Below are positions 25,848 to 27,956 of a stretch of DNA of 27,956 nt, one piece after another. This DNA comes from DATKLX01 sp035542155. GTDB lineage: Bacteria > Chloroflexota > Anaerolineae > Anaerolineales > Anaerolineaceae. The stretch spans positions 1 through 27,956 of the forward strand of contig DATKLX010000005.1 in assembly GCA_035542155.1 (NCBI GenBank), in the 5' to 3' direction. A model generated the notes under the pieces. The model worked only from the letters and a program-made list of their open reading frames with translations. It searched no databases and was not told where the DNA came from. The stretch's first letter is position 1; each line of letters opens with the position of its first letter. Made by a program: the position numbers and the translations under genes.

Positions 25848-27956
25848 ATGTCTGCAATAAACACTAACCAACAGACAAACTCGACACTCAAACCACGATC
25901 ATCCAAGGCATTCATCCTGCTTACATTATTGTTATGCCTGGTCTGGATTACTTCTCTAATCTTAGTCCCAAAATCGAAGCCAACCTCCGCTCATTCAAAC
26001 CTGGCCAGGCTGCCGCTGGCTTTCATCCCGAACTACGGGCAGTCGGCGTCTGAAGGACTCTTCCAGGTACACGACCAATACGGCTCTATTTTCCTGACCC
26101 AATCCGAAATGGTCCTGCTCTCGAACCAGGCGGGGCCGGTGCGCATCGCCTATCAGGGCACGCAGCCCACGGTGAGCGTGCAGGGCCGGCAGGGATTACC
26201 CGGCAAGGTGAACTACATCATGGGCCGGAACAGGCTCAAGGGCCTCCCAACTTACGCCGAAGTCGACTACCAGGGTCTCTACCCGGGGGTTGACCTGCGC
26301 TACACCGGGCAGAACGGGGTCCTGGAAAGCTTCTATGACCTGGACGCCGGGGTAGACCCAGCGATCATCCGCTGGAAGCACAGCGGAGCGGAGCTCGCGC
26401 GGGTAGATTCGAGCGGTTCGCTGCTTCTCTACCAGGCCGTTTCCGATCCTGAGCCGGTCCTGGTTGAGAAAGCCCCGTCGGCCTGGCAGGAGATCAACGG
26501 GAGCCGGGTAACCATCCCCGCTCGCTACATCGCCAACTTGGATGGGAGCTACGGCTTCAGCCTCGAGGCTTACAACCCGGCCTACGCCATCACCATCGAC
26601 CCGACCCTGGTCTACGGCTCCTACTTTGGCGGGAGCAAGATGGAACAGGCGGGTGGGATCGCGCTGGATGGGCAGGGGAATATCTATATCGCTGGCGACA
26701 CGTTCTCAACCGATTTTCCCCAGGACGGCGGCGTTCAGACCACGAGCAAAGGCGGGGATGACGCGTACATCCTGAAGCTGGACCCCACTGGCCAAACCCT
26801 GCTCTATGCTACCTACCTGGGCGGGAGCGGCGACGATTCGGCCACCGCGATCAGCGTTGACAGCGCCGGAAAGGCGGCCGTGGTTGGGGATACGGATTCA
26901 ACCGATTTCCCGACCTATCACGCCTATGCCAGCGCCTACAAGGCATTTGACGATGCCTTCGTCGTCGTGCTGGGCCCAGACGGGTCGCAGCTGCTCTACG
27001 GCACCTACCTGGGCGGCAGCACCTGGGCGGATTCTGCTGAAGGGGTGGTCCTGGACGAGAGCGGGGCCGTATACGTAACCGGCACCACCTATTCCAGCGA
27101 TTTCCCGCTCAAACACGCGGTCCAATCCACCCTCGGCGGCGTTCAAGACGCTTTTGTTGCGAAACTGGATCCCACCCTCAACGGCGCGGATTCGCTGGTC
27201 TACAGCACGTTCCTGGGCGGCAGCGCGGTTGAATACGGCTCCGCAATCGCCCTGGGAGCCGGCGGAGAAGCCGTGGTCAGCGGTCAAACGTTTTCCACCG
27301 ACTTCCCGACCAAGAAACCCGTGCAGGCAGCCCTGAAGGGCAGCGGCGACGCCTTCATCGCCCGCCTGAACGCGGCGGGAGACGGATTGGTCTACAGCAC
27401 GTACCTGGGCGGCTCCAAGGAAGATAAAGCCTACAGCGTCGCCCTGAGCAGCAAAGGGATCGCTTACGTCACCGGGACCACCGCATCGACCGACTTCCCC
27501 ACCCTGTCCGCCTTCCAGAATGCCAATGCCGGCGGCGATGATGCATTCATTACCGCGCTCAAGGCGGATGGCAGCGCCTGGCTGTTGAGCTCCTACTGGG
27601 GAGGTGCCTCAGCGGACAGCGGGTATGATCTGACGCTGGGCCCCAACGACAGCCTCTACGTGACCGGCCAGACCAATTCCGCCGACTTCCCCACGAAGAA
27701 TTCGCTCCAGGCTTACATGGGGGATGGGGATGCCTTTGTCACCAAGTTCAGCGCCGGGAACACCACCGTCGACTATAGCACGTATCTGGGCGGCGGCGGG
27801 GCTGAATACAGCGGTGGGATCGTCACCGATGGGTTGAGCGCCGCCTATATCACCGGCGCTACGCTGTCGACCAACTTCCCCACCAAAGACCCACTGTACG
27901 CCAGCGCTGCAGGCGGCGGGGATGTCTTCATCGCCAAGATTGACGACAAAGGAGAT
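25848..27956 (+). CDS. Exported SBBP-repeat beta-propeller protein (partial, 3' end outside window)
   Basis: 703 codons are visible and the frame is still open at the last base. After a polar N-terminus, residues 21-40 (AFILL to LILV) form one long hydrophobic segment, a signal peptide or membrane anchor. Residues about 50-245 match the N-terminal region often found with SBBP repeats: a PNYGQ motif near the start, then YPGVDLRY and a D-P-x-I-IRW motif. From residue 254 on there are seven repeats of about 64 residues, each with a YSTYLGGS-like start, a YVTG middle, a DFPT turn and a DAF.xKL end. Such proteins are extracellular or surface-bound blades of a propeller with unknown ligand. TAAGGAG at 25834-25840 supports the ATG. 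It follows the operon by 103 bases; nothing in the sequence ties it to the peptide, and it may be a separate unit. Confidence 0.9.
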   Translation, partial: MSAINTNQQTNSTLKPRSSKAFILLTLLLCLVWITSLILVPKSKPTSAHSNLARLPLAFIPNYGQSASEGLFQVHDQYGSIFLTQSEMVLLSNQAGPVRIAYQGTQPTVSVQGRQGLPGKVNYIMGRNRLKGLPTYAEVDYQGLYPGVDLRYTGQNGVLESFYDLDAGVDPAIIRWKHSGAELARVDSSGSLLLYQAVSDPEPVLVEKAPSAWQEINGSRVTIPARYIANLDGSYGFSLEAYNPAYAITIDPTLVYGSYFGGSKMEQAGGIALDGQGNIYIAGDTFSTDFPQDGGVQTTSKGGDDAYILKLDPTGQTLLYATYLGGSGDDSATAISVDSAGKAAVVGDTDSTDFPTYHAYASAYKAFDDAFVVVLGPDGSQLLYGTYLGGSTWADSAEGVVLDESGAVYVTGTTYSSDFPLKHAVQSTLGGVQDAFVAKLDPTLNGADSLVYSTFLGGSAVEYGSAIALGAGGEAVVSGQTFSTDFPTKKPVQAALKGSGDAFIARLNAAGDGLVYSTYLGGSKEDKAYSVALSSKGIAYVTGTTASTDFPTLSAFQNANAGGDDAFITALKADGSAWLLSSYWGGASADSGYDLTLGPNDSLYVTGQTNSADFPTKNSLQAYMGDGDAFVTKFSAGNTTVDYSTYLGGGGAEYSGGIVTDGLSAAYITGATLSTNFPTKDPLYASAAGGGDVFIAKIDDKGD
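26607..27956 (+). repeat. Seven tandem SBBP repeats (coding), period about 192 nt
   Basis: Repeat starts, judged by the (L/V)xYxxYxGG motif, are at 26607, 26799, 26991, 27195, 27387, 27579 and 27768. The spacings are 192, 192, 204, 192, 192 and 189 bases. The seventh is nearly complete at the window edge and the array probably continues. Confidence 0.9.

Noticed and set aside
26607..27956. 192-base periodicity as a CRISPR array or satellite repeat
   Set aside because: The period matches a 64-residue protein repeat in one continuous frame, the units diverge at third codon positions, and there are no short identical repeats with spacers.

Overview
The window holds the 3' part of a large plus-strand non-ribosomal peptide synthetase (NRPS) operon, followed by the start of an unrelated-looking exported beta-propeller gene. 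The source is a bacterium of moderately high GC. The NRPS style (long multimodular proteins with E/C docking pairs) together with an SBBP-repeat surface protein would suit Chloroflexota (Anaerolineae-like) or another environmental lineage. No rRNA or housekeeping marker is present, so this is a weak inference.

Layout. 1-3729: end of an NRPS gene that begins upstream, (C)-A-T-E. 3726-10142: NRPS C-A-T-C-A-T, coupled to the first gene by an ATGA overlap. 10144-18216: NRPS C-A-T-C-A-T-E, whose last E domain is cut by an in-frame TGA at 18214. The rest of that E domain continues in the same frame to 18750. 18805-22779: terminal NRPS module C-A-T-TE. 22819-24165: MFS exporter. 24162-24935: type II thioesterase. 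24956-25744: Sfp-type phosphopantetheinyl transferase. 25745-25847: intergenic region with a long inverted repeat. 25848-27956: SBBP-repeat protein, running off the end.

How it works together. The phosphopantetheinyl transferase arms the carrier domains, six modules extend and release a peptide, the type II thioesterase clears misloaded carriers, and the MFS protein probably exports the product. Reading the ten-residue A-domain codes by eye gives, from the visible modules: D-X1 (possibly basic) - X2 (unrecognised code) - Phe - Orn/Dab-like - D-Asn - Leu - TE. The condensation domain types agree with this: DCL-like C domains follow each E domain and LCL-like C domains follow the others. Upstream modules are outside the window.

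The main discovery candidate is in the third NRPS gene. The adenylation domain predicted to activate ornithine or a similar basic residue is interrupted between motifs A8 and A9 by about 225 residues that read as two tandem PilZ domains. The second carries a complete cyclic-di-GMP signature (RxxxR, then NxSxxG). Interrupted A domains are known to carry methyltransferases at this site. I know of no described case with a PilZ sensor, which would suggest direct second-messenger control of a peptide synthetase.
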